A program made the translations under genes and the position numbers. This document shows positions 21,259-29,143 of a stretch of DNA of 38,995 nt, piece by piece. Source of the DNA: Claveliimonas sp964652805 (GTDB taxonomy: Bacteria; Bacillota; Clostridia; Lachnospirales; Lachnospiraceae); NCBI GenBank assembly GCA_964652805.1, contig CAZZBJ010000005.1, positions 1 through 38,995 of the forward strand. The letters are read 5' to 3'. The notes beneath the pieces are model-generated. The model saw nothing but the letters and a program-made list of their open reading frames with translations. It ran no database searches and was not told the DNA's origin. Positions within the stretch are counted from its first letter, which is position 1. Every line of letters begins with the position of its first letter.

Positions 21259-23973
21259 TCACTCCTTCTTTTTCAGCTCCTCCAGCACCTCCGGGGGCAC
21301 ATCCTCCAGAAGGTACCTTTTCATCTCCGGAGCCGGGTCAAGATGCAGGGCGCACAGCTCCTTTCTGGACTCCCGGATCTTCGCCAGAAGATCCCGGGCC
21401 GAGATGCGCCGGGCCCCCTGGCCCATGATGATGATCTGCTCCATCCCGTCGGAGGTAGCCACCGTCACCTGGTGCTCCCCCGCCATGTCGTGAACCGCCT
21501 TCTCAATGTACTGGTCCGCCGTCTCCGCCTCCCGGGTATAGACCACGTGGATGTTGTGATATTTCTGCACCTCGCCGGGATTTCCCGGCACCTTGTAGGC
21601 ATCGAAGACAAGGATCACGGTCATGCGTCTGTAGCCCTGGTAGTCGCAAAGTACATCCATCAGCTTGTTTCTGGCCGCCTCGATATTGTCCTTTGCCAGC
21701 TCCTTCAGATCCTCCCAGGCAAAAATAATGTTGTACCCGTCCACAAGCAGATACTCTCTCCCGCTCTTTTTGGGAGCTCCCTTTGCCCTGTATGTATCCG
21801 GAGCGGTGCGGACGGTCCGCTTCCACCTGGTCCGCTTCTGGCCCGCGTTTCCATAGGTTCGGGCAAAGATGGACTTCAGCTCCTCCTCATCGATGACCTC
21901 CGAGTGGACACGCCTCTTTCGCTCCTCCAGAGCGGTGAGCAGCTCCTCCTTTGGCATTTCCTCCTCGGTGTCCATCCCTTCCACATGCATGTACTCCTCT
22001 ACCTGCTCCCAAGGCACCACAAACCCGGCCCCGTGGGAGCAAAATACGGAGGAAGAGGGATTTTCCTGGTCCCCCTCCGGGTCATACTGTGCCGCGCCGA
22101 TGACCTCCTCCGGGTTATGGCAGGGCTCATACCCCTTCAGCCGGCAGGAAAAGCGCCCTCTTCCGCCGGTGTAGGACAGCACCTCCCGCATGTACCCCTG
22201 CATGGAGGCCACCGGGGCGCTGCCTGTCAGCACCGCCGTCTCCTCCCCCACCACAGGGGTGTCAAACCGGCCGTTCATCCTCTGCACATCAGTCATGGCT
22301 CTCCCGATCATCTCCTGGGGCACCTCGATCTTAAACTCATACCAGGGCTCCAGAAGGATGGACCGGGCTTTCATCAGCCCCTGCCGAAGGGCCCGGTAGG
22401 TGGCCTGCCGAAAGTCTCCGCCCTCGGTGTGCTTCTGGTGGGCCCGGCCGGCAATGAGGGTGATCTTCATATCCGTGATCCGGGCTCCTGTCAGCACTCC
22501 CCTGTGCTGCTTCTCCTCCAGGTGGGTCAGGATGAGCCGCTGCCAGTTGATGTCCAGCATATCCCGGCTGCAGGCTGTGTCAAATTCCAGGCCGCTCCCC
22601 CTCTCCCCCGGCTCCATCAGGAGGTGAACCTCCGCATAGTGGCGCAGGGGCTCAAAGTGTCCCACTCCCTCCACAGTGTCCTCTATGGTCTCCTTGTACA
22701 CGATGCACCCCTCGTCAAAGGAGACAGCCGCTCCAAATCGCTCCCGGATCAGGGATTTCAGCACATCGATCTGCACCTCCCCCATGATCTGGGTATGGAT
22801 CTCCTTTGTCTCCTCCCTCCACACGATGTGAAGCTCCGGTATCTCCTCCTCCAGCGTCTTCAGCTTCAGATAGAGACCGTGCACATCGCAGGCAGCCAGA
22901 GGCAGTACCCGGTAGGTGAGGACCGGCTCCAGCACCGGAAGAACCGAGGCTGTCTCATATCCCAGCCCCTGCCCGGAATGAGTCCCCTCCAGCCCGGTGA
23001 CAGCGCAGACCACGCCGGGCCCCGCCTCCTGCACAGTCTGAAAGCTGTTTCCGGCGTAGATCCGGATCTGGTCCACCTTCCGGCCTGTCCCTTTCTGACC
23101 GCCCGCTTCCTCTCTGCCGGAGTCCGCCATGCAGGCCTCTATGTTCATCTTCACCCGCAGGCATCCCCCGGTCACCTTCAGATGGGTCAGCCTCTGCCCG
23201 GAGCCGTCCCTTGTGATCTTGTACACCCTGGCGCCGAACTCCTCCGGATACCGGGGATATGCCATGTAAGTCCCCAGTCCCTGAAGGAACTTCTCCACTC
23301 CCTCCATCTTCAGCGCCGAGCCGAAGAAGCAGGGGCAAACCCGCCCCTCCCGGAGCAGCCACCGGATGCTTTCCTCATCCGGGGCTTCCCCCTCCAGGAA
23401 ACGCTCCAGCAGCGTCTCATCGTGGAGGGCCATCCGCTCGTCGAAATCCTCCGGATCCGAGAAGTCCTCGCACTCGTCGGAGAGCCGCTTTTTCAGCTCC
23501 TCCATAAGTGCCCTCTTATCGGTTCCCTCCTGGTCCATCTTGTTGACAAAGAGAAAGACCGGGATATGATATCTCTCCAGGAGATGCCACAGGGTCTCCA
23601 CATGTCCCTGTACACCGTCCGCACCGCTGATGACAAGGACCGCATAGTCCAGCACCTGCAAAGTCCTCTCCATCTCCGCCGAGAAGTCCACATGCCCCGG
23701 CGTGTCCAGGAGGGTCACCTTCTTATCCCCGATGACCGTCTCCGCCTGCTTGGAGAAGATGGTAATCCCCCGGTCCTTCTCCATCTGGTCTGTGTCCAGG
23801 AAGGCGTCCCGGTGATCCACCCGCCCCAGCTTCCGAATCTGTCCTGTGGTATACAAAATCCCCTCCGCCAGCGTGGTCTTCCCTGCATCCACGTGGGCCA
23901 CAAGGCCGACGCAGAGGTGATCCGCAGGCCGCATGCCCCCACGGTCTGTTCTATTTTCAGACGTATTTTCCAT
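21259..23973 (-). CDS. TetM/EF-G-like GTPase fused to YacP/Rae1-type NYN nuclease
   Basis: A 904-aa fusion. Residues 1-~650 match ribosomal-protection/EF-G GTPases: P-loop AHVDAGKTT (26-34), RGITIFSKQ (68-76), DTPGH (90-94), NKMD (144-147), a domain-III-like segment EVQIDVLKSLIRERFG, a domain-IV region HTEGGDFRQATYRALRQGL and a domain-V GRFSCRLKGYEP. The TetM tip motif YSPVST is not present, so tetracycline protection is doubtful. A basic linker (~680-738, QKRTRWKRTVR) leads to an NYN domain (739-~870): LLVDGYNIIFAW with Asp745, YQGYRRMTVILVFDAYKV, REAETADQYIEKA and VATSDGMEQ, as in YacP/Rae1, which cuts mRNA in the ribosomal A site in Bacillus. ATG 23973 follows AAAGGGG. Promoter at 24012-24040. 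Confidence 0.93.
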   Translation of the reverse strand: MENTSENRTDRGGMRPADHLCVGLVAHVDAGKTTLAEGILYTTGQIRKLGRVDHRDAFLDTDQMEKDRGITIFSKQAETVIGDKKVTLLDTPGHVDFSAEMERTLQVLDYAVLVISGADGVQGHVETLWHLLERYHIPVFLFVNKMDQEGTDKRALMEELKKRLSDECEDFSDPEDFDERMALHDETLLERFLEGEAPDEESIRWLLREGRVCPCFFGSALKMEGVEKFLQGLGTYMAYPRYPEEFGARVYKITRDGSGQRLTHLKVTGGCLRVKMNIEACMADSGREEAGGQKGTGRKVDQIRIYAGNSFQTVQEAGPGVVCAVTGLEGTHSGQGLGYETASVLPVLEPVLTYRVLPLAACDVHGLYLKLKTLEEEIPELHIVWREETKEIHTQIMGEVQIDVLKSLIRERFGAAVSFDEGCIVYKETIEDTVEGVGHFEPLRHYAEVHLLMEPGERGSGLEFDTACSRDMLDINWQRLILTHLEEKQHRGVLTGARITDMKITLIAGRAHQKHTEGGDFRQATYRALRQGLMKARSILLEPWYEFKIEVPQEMIGRAMTDVQRMNGRFDTPVVGEETAVLTGSAPVASMQGYMREVLSYTGGRGRFSCRLKGYEPCHNPEEVIGAAQYDPEGDQENPSSSVFCSHGAGFVVPWEQVEEYMHVEGMDTEEEMPKEELLTALEERKRRVHSEVIDEEELKSIFARTYGNAGQKRTRWKRTVRTAPDTYRAKGAPKKSGREYLLVDGYNIIFAWEDLKELAKDNIEAARNKLMDVLCDYQGYRRMTVILVFDAYKVPGNPGEVQKYHNIHVVYTREAETADQYIEKAVHDMAGEHQVTVATSDGMEQIIIMGQGARRISARDLLAKIRESRKELCALHLDPAPEMKRYLLEDVPPEVLEELKKKE

Positions 23974-24011
23974 GAAAATACCCCTTTCTGTACTATAATA
24001 ATGCCTGTATT

Positions 24012-24040
24012 ATCATAGCACAAAAAGGGGTGTAAGTCGA
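24012..24040 (-). promoter_or_regulatory. Promoter of the GTPase-NYN gene
   Basis: TCGACT (24035-24040), a 17-base spacer ending in TGC, and TATGAT (24012-24017), an extended -10 arrangement. It gives a leader of ~30 bases. Confidence 0.6.
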
Positions 24041-24139
24041 TAAAGCAATCGTATTTCATCCTGTACAGTTCCGCAATGACCTGGACGCACTTATCCCGTT
24101 CCAGCCGCTTTTTCATCTTTTTACACGTATGGGATGCTC

Positions 24140-25234
24140 CTACATCAGCCCCAGACCCTTGACAGTCAGGGTGATGAAATCCTGTACATTGGTCACAATG
24201 GTGGTGGCGGCCAGGCTTCCCCGGTCCAGCAGTTTGTTCACCACGAATTCGTCCGCATCTACGGTGTACAGAAAGACAGGCCGCACGGTCCCGTCCCCTG
24301 TCACGGTGTAGGAGGGGGTCATATTTCCCGTGGCAATGGTGTGGAGCATGGTGGCCAGGCAGATGATTGTGGTGGCCTTCTCCACCATGGCTCTCATGGC
24401 GCTCTGTCCCGCATAGGCGTCCCCGATCACCTCCGGAAGAGGGCCGTCATCGCGGATGGAGCTGGTGAGGACAAAGGGCACGTCATTTTTCACACAGCTG
24501 TAAATGATGCCGTTATCAATCTTGCAGTCCTCTATAAACTGAGGAATGGAGCCGCTCCTTCTCACCCGATTCAGCACGTCCAGGTGGTTGTAGTGGCCGT
24601 TGGGATGACATTTCTGGGTGTAGATATCCTGTCCCAGGGCCGTGTGGAACATGGCCCCCTCCAGGTCGTGGGTGGCCAGGGCATTTCCGGCCATAAGGCC
24701 GTCCACATAGCCGTTGTCGATCATAGCCGACATGGCCTTTCTGGCGTCAGCGTCAAAGGAGAAGGCTGGTCCCATGACCCAGACCACATTTCCATGCTCC
24801 CGCTCGTATTTCAGCAACTCAAACAGTCTGTCATAGTCTCTGGCATAGGAGGTCTCCCGGCTTCGCCCCTGCCGGAACACAAACTGATCCTCTGAGGCTT
24901 CTCTTTTTTTCTCAAAGCCTGTAGTGTGGAGATAAATGCCCTCCTCACCTCTCTCAGTCCGGCCAAGGATCACCCGGTCTCCCTTTTTCAGGTTTCTGTT
25001 CTCCACTACCTTCAGAGCGCCGTCCCAGGCCCAGACCACGCTGGAATCCATCCTGGATCTTGCCGGAAGCAGCCACTTCCCGTCCAGCTTAAAATACTCC
25101 GGGTACATGGACGTACTGTGATAGTTTTCCGGCGCTACGCCGTCCTTCTCTACAATCTCCCACCGGGCGTCCGGCGCGTTTTTCAGCTCTTTGGAGGAAA
25201 AATCCGGCGCTTCATATTCTGGCATTTTAAACAT
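24140..25234 (-). CDS. LOR/SDH-family protein (TIGR00300-like)
   Basis: A 364-aa protein starting at ATG 25234 behind GAGGAG (MFKMPEYEAPDFSS); a start at 25270 has no ribosome site. It resembles the LOR/SDH conserved-region family (TIGR00300): GVAPENYHSTS and PARSRMDSSVVW near the N-terminus, then VVWVMGPAFSFDADARKAMS, YVDGLMAGNALATHDLEGAM, FHTALGQDI and GHYNHLDVLNRVRRSGSI. Archaeal relatives have been described as an unusual ornithine cyclodeaminase, so an amino-acid-related activity is possible. The C-terminal half has a Rossmann-like pattern. It follows an amidohydrolase gene by 95 bases, probably in one transcript. Confidence 0.75.
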   Translation of the reverse strand: MFKMPEYEAPDFSSKELKNAPDARWEIVEKDGVAPENYHSTSMYPEYFKLDGKWLLPARSRMDSSVVWAWDGALKVVENRNLKKGDRVILGRTERGEEGIYLHTTGFEKKREASEDQFVFRQGRSRETSYARDYDRLFELLKYEREHGNVVWVMGPAFSFDADARKAMSAMIDNGYVDGLMAGNALATHDLEGAMFHTALGQDIYTQKCHPNGHYNHLDVLNRVRRSGSIPQFIEDCKIDNGIIYSCVKNDVPFVLTSSIRDDGPLPEVIGDAYAGQSAMRAMVEKATTIICLATMLHTIATGNMTPSYTVTGDGTVRPVFLYTVDADEFVVNKLLDRGSLAATTIVTNVQDFITLTVKGLGLM

Positions 25235-25329
25235 ATGTATCTCCTCTTCTCTCTTATTTCCGTCTTGCATTTTTTCTGTCTATCCTGATCTGCTCTGCCG
25301 TGCACGCCCGCATCCGCAGCAGCGCCCGG

Positions 25330-26934
25330 TCAGTCTCTGCGGTAGGCGCAGCGGCCGCCTATGTAGGTCCGGTCCACCTGCACCTGGGCGCTCTCCTCAG
25401 CAGGGATCTCCAGTATATCCCGATCCAGCACAAGGAAATCCGCCTTGTAACCCTCTCTTAGCTGTCCCAGCCTGTCAAATCCCACCATGTCAGCGGACTC
25501 CTTTGTGTAAAGGATAATAGCTGTCTCTATGTCTACCGTCTGATCCTGCCCGCAGTCCGTTCCGTCCCAGGCCCGGCGGGTTACCGCTGCCTTGATGTTG
25601 AGGAAGGGGTCTGAGGGAACAGCCCAGGATGTAGCCGGTGCGTCTGTGGAAAAGCAGAGCTTCACGCCGCTGTACAGCAGATCTCTCACAGGGTAGCATC
25701 TCTTCATCCACTCCTGTCCCAGATTGTTCAGGTAGCTCTCGATCTCCGCATACATGAAAACAGGCTGGGTGACAAAACCGATTCCCTTCTCCGCCGCCTT
25801 GCGCACGCTGTCCTTTGCGGGATCTGTGATGTGCTCCACCCGCACGTAAGGTTCCGGCCCATCATTCCATTTTTCCTCCCGGGCCGCCCGGTCCACCACT
25901 CTTGCAATGGCTCTTATGCCCATGGCGTGCATGGAGAGCTGGCAGTGATTTTCCTTACAGAACTGAATAGCTGTCTCCATCTGCCTGTCGCTGCACACGG
26001 AGAAGCCGCAGGAGTCCGTTCCCAGATAGGGCTCGGCCATCCAGGCGGTCCGGCCGGACACGCTGCCGTCTCCTATGAGCTTGAGACCGGAGACAAAAAT
26101 CTGCTGTCCCCTGTCAAATCGCTCCTTAGGGATACAAAAATCCGAGTCATCCATAAAGAAATCCCACATGTAGTACACGCCTACCTCCTGGAGAAAGCCT
26201 TGCTCTGCCGCCTCCCGGTAGAGAGGATAGTTGTCGCCGCTGTCCAGATTTCCCATGTCTGTCACAGCCACAATGCCCTGGGATGTAAGAAGCCGTCCCA
26301 GCTCAACCAGGTTCTCTACCTTCTCCTCCCTCTCAGGCACAGGCATAAAGGGAGTCACAAGATTTCTGGCATTTTCCTTCAGCACGCCTGTGGGCTCTCC
26401 CTTTTCATCTCTCTCGATCTTTCCGCCATCCGGGTCCGGCGTGTTCCTGTCTATGCCCGCCAGCTCCAGGGCCCTGCTGTTCACACAGCGGATGTGGCCG
26501 CATGTGCGGATGATGGACACCGGCGCGTCGCTGCAGCCCCGATCCAGATCCCAGCGGGTGATGGAGCGTTTCTCCGCAAACTTGCCCTCATCATAGCCCC
26601 ATCCATGGATCCATTGATCCGGCCCCTGCTCCTTGCGCTTCTGTCTGATCGCCTGCACCAGCTCCTCAATGGAATGGATCTTCGGCGGCAGGGCTGAGAT
26701 CTGTCTGCTGAAATCCGCCAGCATGACAAGATGCATGTGGGCGTCCACAAATCCCGGGATCACCCGGCGGCCTCCAAGGTCCACCCGGGCGCATCCTTCC
26801 GGCGCCCCTTTCTCCACCTCTTCTCTTGTCCCCACCTTCCGGATCAGGCCGTCCTCCACGAGCATGGCCTCCCCGTACAGGTTGTCCCTGTCTGATGTGA
26901 AAATCTTTCCGTTTTCATAGATACAACTGTCCAT
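25330..26934 (-). CDS. YtcJ-type metal-dependent amidohydrolase
   Basis: A 534-aa Amidohydro_3-family enzyme. The chosen start is ATG 26934 behind GGAGG; an in-frame ATG at 27021 would put the leader hairpin inside the gene. Motifs: metal-binding PGFVDAHMHL (~65), WIHGWGYDEGKFAEKR, GHIRCVNSRALELAGI (~150), DGSVSGRTAWMAEPY (~285), QLSMHAMGIRAIARVVD (~330), HITDPAKDSVRKA, FSTDAPATSWAVPSDPF (~430) and the C-terminal LREGYKADFLVLDRD. Substrates of such enzymes are diverse N-acyl or ring amides and cannot be predicted. A promoter (27040-27069) and a terminator-like hairpin precede it. Confidence 0.9.
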   Translation of the reverse strand: MDSCIYENGKIFTSDRDNLYGEAMLVEDGLIRKVGTREEVEKGAPEGCARVDLGGRRVIPGFVDAHMHLVMLADFSRQISALPPKIHSIEELVQAIRQKRKEQGPDQWIHGWGYDEGKFAEKRSITRWDLDRGCSDAPVSIIRTCGHIRCVNSRALELAGIDRNTPDPDGGKIERDEKGEPTGVLKENARNLVTPFMPVPEREEKVENLVELGRLLTSQGIVAVTDMGNLDSGDNYPLYREAAEQGFLQEVGVYYMWDFFMDDSDFCIPKERFDRGQQIFVSGLKLIGDGSVSGRTAWMAEPYLGTDSCGFSVCSDRQMETAIQFCKENHCQLSMHAMGIRAIARVVDRAAREEKWNDGPEPYVRVEHITDPAKDSVRKAAEKGIGFVTQPVFMYAEIESYLNNLGQEWMKRCYPVRDLLYSGVKLCFSTDAPATSWAVPSDPFLNIKAAVTRRAWDGTDCGQDQTVDIETAIILYTKESADMVGFDRLGQLREGYKADFLVLDRDILEIPAEESAQVQVDRTYIGGRCAYRRD

Positions 26935-26984
26935 TAACTTACTGCACCTCCAGACGGGATGAGCCAGAGCATCTTCCCGCAGAA

Positions 26985-27019
26985 TAAAAAACAGGCACTT
27001 CACCCAAAGCTGAAGCACC
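26985..27019 (-). terminator. Terminator-like hairpin in amidohydrolase leader
   Basis: GGTGCTTC (27012-27019) and GAAGTGCC (26994-27001) form an 8-bp stem with two G-T pairs, followed by TGTTTTTTATT. It lies after the promoter at 27040-27069 and before the ribosome site, so it could act as an attenuator rather than the end of the PTS gene transcript. Confidence 0.5.
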
Positions 27020-27039
27020 ATTGCTATGTCCTACAGATA

Positions 27040-27069
27040 ACTATACTCTTTTTCCCCGGGGGGTGTCAA
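27040..27069 (-). promoter_or_regulatory. Promoter of the amidohydrolase operon
   Basis: TTGACA (27064-27069), an 18-base spacer containing CCCCCCGGGG, and TATAGT (27040-27045). Confidence 0.75.
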
Positions 27070-27300
27070 TGTTTTAAAAAGAAAATCCCTTGTACAGCGG
27101 ATGCAACGCGATCATCACGGCGTCCGTATTCCGTGTTTCCACCCTCTGTACATGCAGCTGCCTTTGCAGGTACGCATGTGACAAACTCGTGTACACACGA
27201 GAAGTGGCCATCGTATGCGATCTCTTTATAGCAAGGCACACTGCTAAGACCACGCTTGTCCACCATACCTGCACGAATGGATATGATCGCAATGTCAGTC
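27070..27300. other. Gene-poor stretch between PTS and amidohydrolase genes
   Basis: Several short overlapping frames exist on both strands, including a 66-codon minus-strand frame (27066-27266) rich in Cys and charged residues, but none has a good ribosome site or a family I recognise. A CTCGTG-TACA-CACGAG hairpin lies near 27190-27205. It may be the long 3' region of the PTS mRNA. Confidence 0.4.
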
Positions 27301-28407
27301 TTACTGCAAGGTCAGGTCTCCATCCTTTACCCATCCCAGCCGGCGGCACACCTGGTTGATGGCCGGGGCCAGTATGGCGGGGAGCACAAAGGAGATCAGA
27401 ATAAGCCCTATCCAGTCAAAGGCGGAGGGCGACATGGCCACGGCCCCGTTGGCAAGAGCTGTCTCGCTGGGGGCGATCCAGCCGGTCCAGACGCCCAGCT
27501 GTCCGCACAGTCCGCAGGTTCCCATGCCGGAATTGATAGCATCGCCGTTCATCTGCAACCGGAAAACGCAGGTGGCAATGGGACCGGTTATGGCCGATGT
27601 CACTGTGGGGGCGATCCAGATGCGGGGATTTCTGACAATATTGGGCATCTGCAGCATGGAGGTGCCAAGTCCCTGGCTCACCAGGCCTCCCAGGCCGTTT
27701 TCACGGAAACTCATGACCGCAAAGCCCACCATCTGTGCGCAGCAGCCCGCCACAGCAGCGCCGCCTGCCAGGCCTGTCAGTCCCAGGACGGAACAGATGG
27801 CTGCAGAGGAGATCGGCAGCGTCAGCGCCACCCCCACCAGCACAGACACGATCACACCCATCAGGAAGGGCTGCAGTTCCGTGGCCTGCATAATGAGCTG
27901 GCCGAAGGCGCTGGCTGCAAGTCCGATAGGCGGCGCAATGACCCAGGCGGCGCCGATGCCCGCCAGTGTGGTGACAATGGGTGTCACCAGAATATCGATC
28001 TTTGTCTCCTTGCTGACAGCCTTTCCCACCTCGGCCGCAATGATGGCCACAAAAAGGACAGCCAGAGGACCGCCGGCCTGCCCCAGAGCATTGCAGGCAT
28101 AGCCCACTGTGGCCAGCGAAAACAGCACAAGAGGCGGCGCCTGCAGGGCATAACCAATGGCCACAGCCATGGCCGCACCGCTCATAAAAGAGGCCATGCC
28201 TCCGATGGTGTATCCCACGTCGTTGATGGTGATGATCTGGGCTGTGAGGAAACCGACATGGAACTGACTCCCGATCGTATTCAGGATCGTACCAATGAGC
28301 AACGAGCAAAACAGTCCCTGGGCCATGGCACCCAGGGCATCTATGCCATAACGTCTGGCAGAGATGACAATATTTTTCCGTTTCAGAAAGGCTTTTACTT
28401 TTTCCAT
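27301..28407 (-). CDS. PTS-type sugar transporter, EIIC-like membrane subunit
   Basis: A 368-aa integral membrane protein of the PTS_EIIC_2 (PF13303) type. ATG 28407 follows GGGAG; an upstream in-frame start at 28464 falls in the palindromic promoter region. It is almost entirely hydrophobic, with glycine/alanine-rich helices and motifs ISARRYGIDALGAMAQGLF (~14), TINDVGYTIGGMASFMSGAA (~60), APPIGLAASAFGQLIMQAT (~180), FRLQMNGDAINSGMGTCGL (~285). No EIIA or EIIB gene is in the window, so phosphorylation would need partners elsewhere, or the protein may work as a non-PTS carrier. The substrate is unknown. Confidence 0.85.
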   Translation of the reverse strand: MEKVKAFLKRKNIVISARRYGIDALGAMAQGLFCSLLIGTILNTIGSQFHVGFLTAQIITINDVGYTIGGMASFMSGAAMAVAIGYALQAPPLVLFSLATVGYACNALGQAGGPLAVLFVAIIAAEVGKAVSKETKIDILVTPIVTTLAGIGAAWVIAPPIGLAASAFGQLIMQATELQPFLMGVIVSVLVGVALTLPISSAAICSVLGLTGLAGGAAVAGCCAQMVGFAVMSFRENGLGGLVSQGLGTSMLQMPNIVRNPRIWIAPTVTSAITGPIATCVFRLQMNGDAINSGMGTCGLCGQLGVWTGWIAPSETALANGAVAMSPSAFDWIGLILISFVLPAILAPAINQVCRRLGWVKDGDLTLQ

Positions 28408-28439
28408 AACAAACTCCCATTCTTTTTCCTTAATATACA

Positions 28440-28477
28440 GTAGAGTATGCATATGTCTTGACACATGTATACTTTAC
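28440..28477. promoter_or_regulatory. Palindromic operator upstream of EIIC gene
   Basis: GTAGAGTATGCATATGT and ACACATGTATACTTTAC form 17-base arms with about three mismatches around CTTG, 33 bases before the EIIC start. A regulator-dimer site is likely, but no regulator gene is adjacent. Confidence 0.5.
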
Positions 28478-28627
28478 TATAACTGCTGTATGGTGTGCTT
28501 GTCAATCCTTTCTTTTCCTTAAGTTTCCGCAGTTTTATCCATGGAAACTCAAGCACAGTTGATATTTACTCTCTCATACATCCATGGTATGGTTATCTCT
28601 CCTTCTGACAGCAGCAGGAGGCTTATG

Positions 28628-28855
28628 ATGAGTAAATTTATTCCTGATAACCAAAAACATCTTACCCTTGAAAACCGTATCTATATCGAAAACGAACTGA
28701 ATAAGGGCACTTCCTTTAAGAATATCGCCAGGTTCCTGTGCAAGGATCCTACCACAATCTCTAAAGAAGTCAGGACTCACCGTCTCTCAGATTGGTATCA
28801 CAAAGGGCTTTTCTATCATGTCAAAAACTTCTGTATTCACCGCTTTAACCACTAA
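28628..28855 (+). pseudogene. IS30-family transposase N-terminal fragment
   Basis: The frame starts MSKFIPDNQKHLTLENRIYI behind AGGAGG and continues ELNKGTSFKNIARFLCKDPT, TISKEVRTHR, the HTH_38 DNA-binding region of IS30-type transposases. It breaks off after KNFCIHRF at a TAA (about 75 aa instead of ~350), with no DDE catalytic domain behind it. It sits at the junction of the GC-rich block and the transporter locus. Confidence 0.75.
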
Positions 28856-29015
28856 TCAATTGATCGAAATCTGCTGTCAGACTGGAAGTAAAGGTTACAC
28901 ATTTTTAAGATGTGGCCGGTGAAATTTACCTCTGCACTGTAATTTAGAATTCTAATTTAGCAAAAATGCCGGGAGAATGTGGAAGATACAAAAAGTATTA
29001 CCAGCGGTACAGCAG
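28856..29015. other. Gene-free stretch after IS30 fragment
   Basis: No reading frame I can support. It contains the perfect 12-base palindrome TTAGAATTCTAA (28944-28955) and ends at the long palindrome 29016-29066. It could hold the rest of the decayed IS30 element. Confidence 0.5.
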
Positions 29016-29066
29016 CACTTCAACATAACAGGGCGGAGCCCGGCTCCGCCCTGTTATGTTGAAGTG
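29016..29066. repeat. Perfect 51-bp palindrome
   Basis: The 25-base arm CACTTCAACATAACAGGGCG+GAGCC (29016-29040) is repeated as its exact reverse complement at 29042-29066, with one central base. The inner part is GC-rich (GGGCGGAGCC). It lies 78 bases beyond the stop of the lactonase-like gene. No T tract follows on either strand, so it is not a textbook terminator; mRNA 3'-end protection or a mobile palindromic unit are alternatives. Confidence 0.9.
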
Positions 29067-29143
29067 TATTTGAAGGAACTATCAGACCGTCTGGCCAAAG
29101 AGTACTTTCTGCAATGACCTTCAGATCCGATAGAAGTAAAGCA

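Noticed and set aside
21259..23973. Tetracycline-resistance gene of tetM/tetW type
   Set aside because: GTPase similarity is clear, but the YSPVST tip motif is absent and an NYN nuclease is fused, so a resistance call is not justified.
21343..24018. Open frame of 891 codons on the plus strand
   Set aside because: It is exactly antisense to the GTPase-NYN gene, has no ribosome site or known motif, and its composition reflects the GC-rich third positions of the opposite strand.
23990..24116. Possible leader peptide starting MKKRLERDKC upstream of the GTPase gene
   Set aside because: It has no ribosome site at a usable distance, and the mapped promoter elements lie inside it.
27066..27266. 66-codon Cys-rich minus-strand frame
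   Set aside because: Weak ribosome site, no recognisable family, overlaps other equally long frames and the amidohydrolase promoter.
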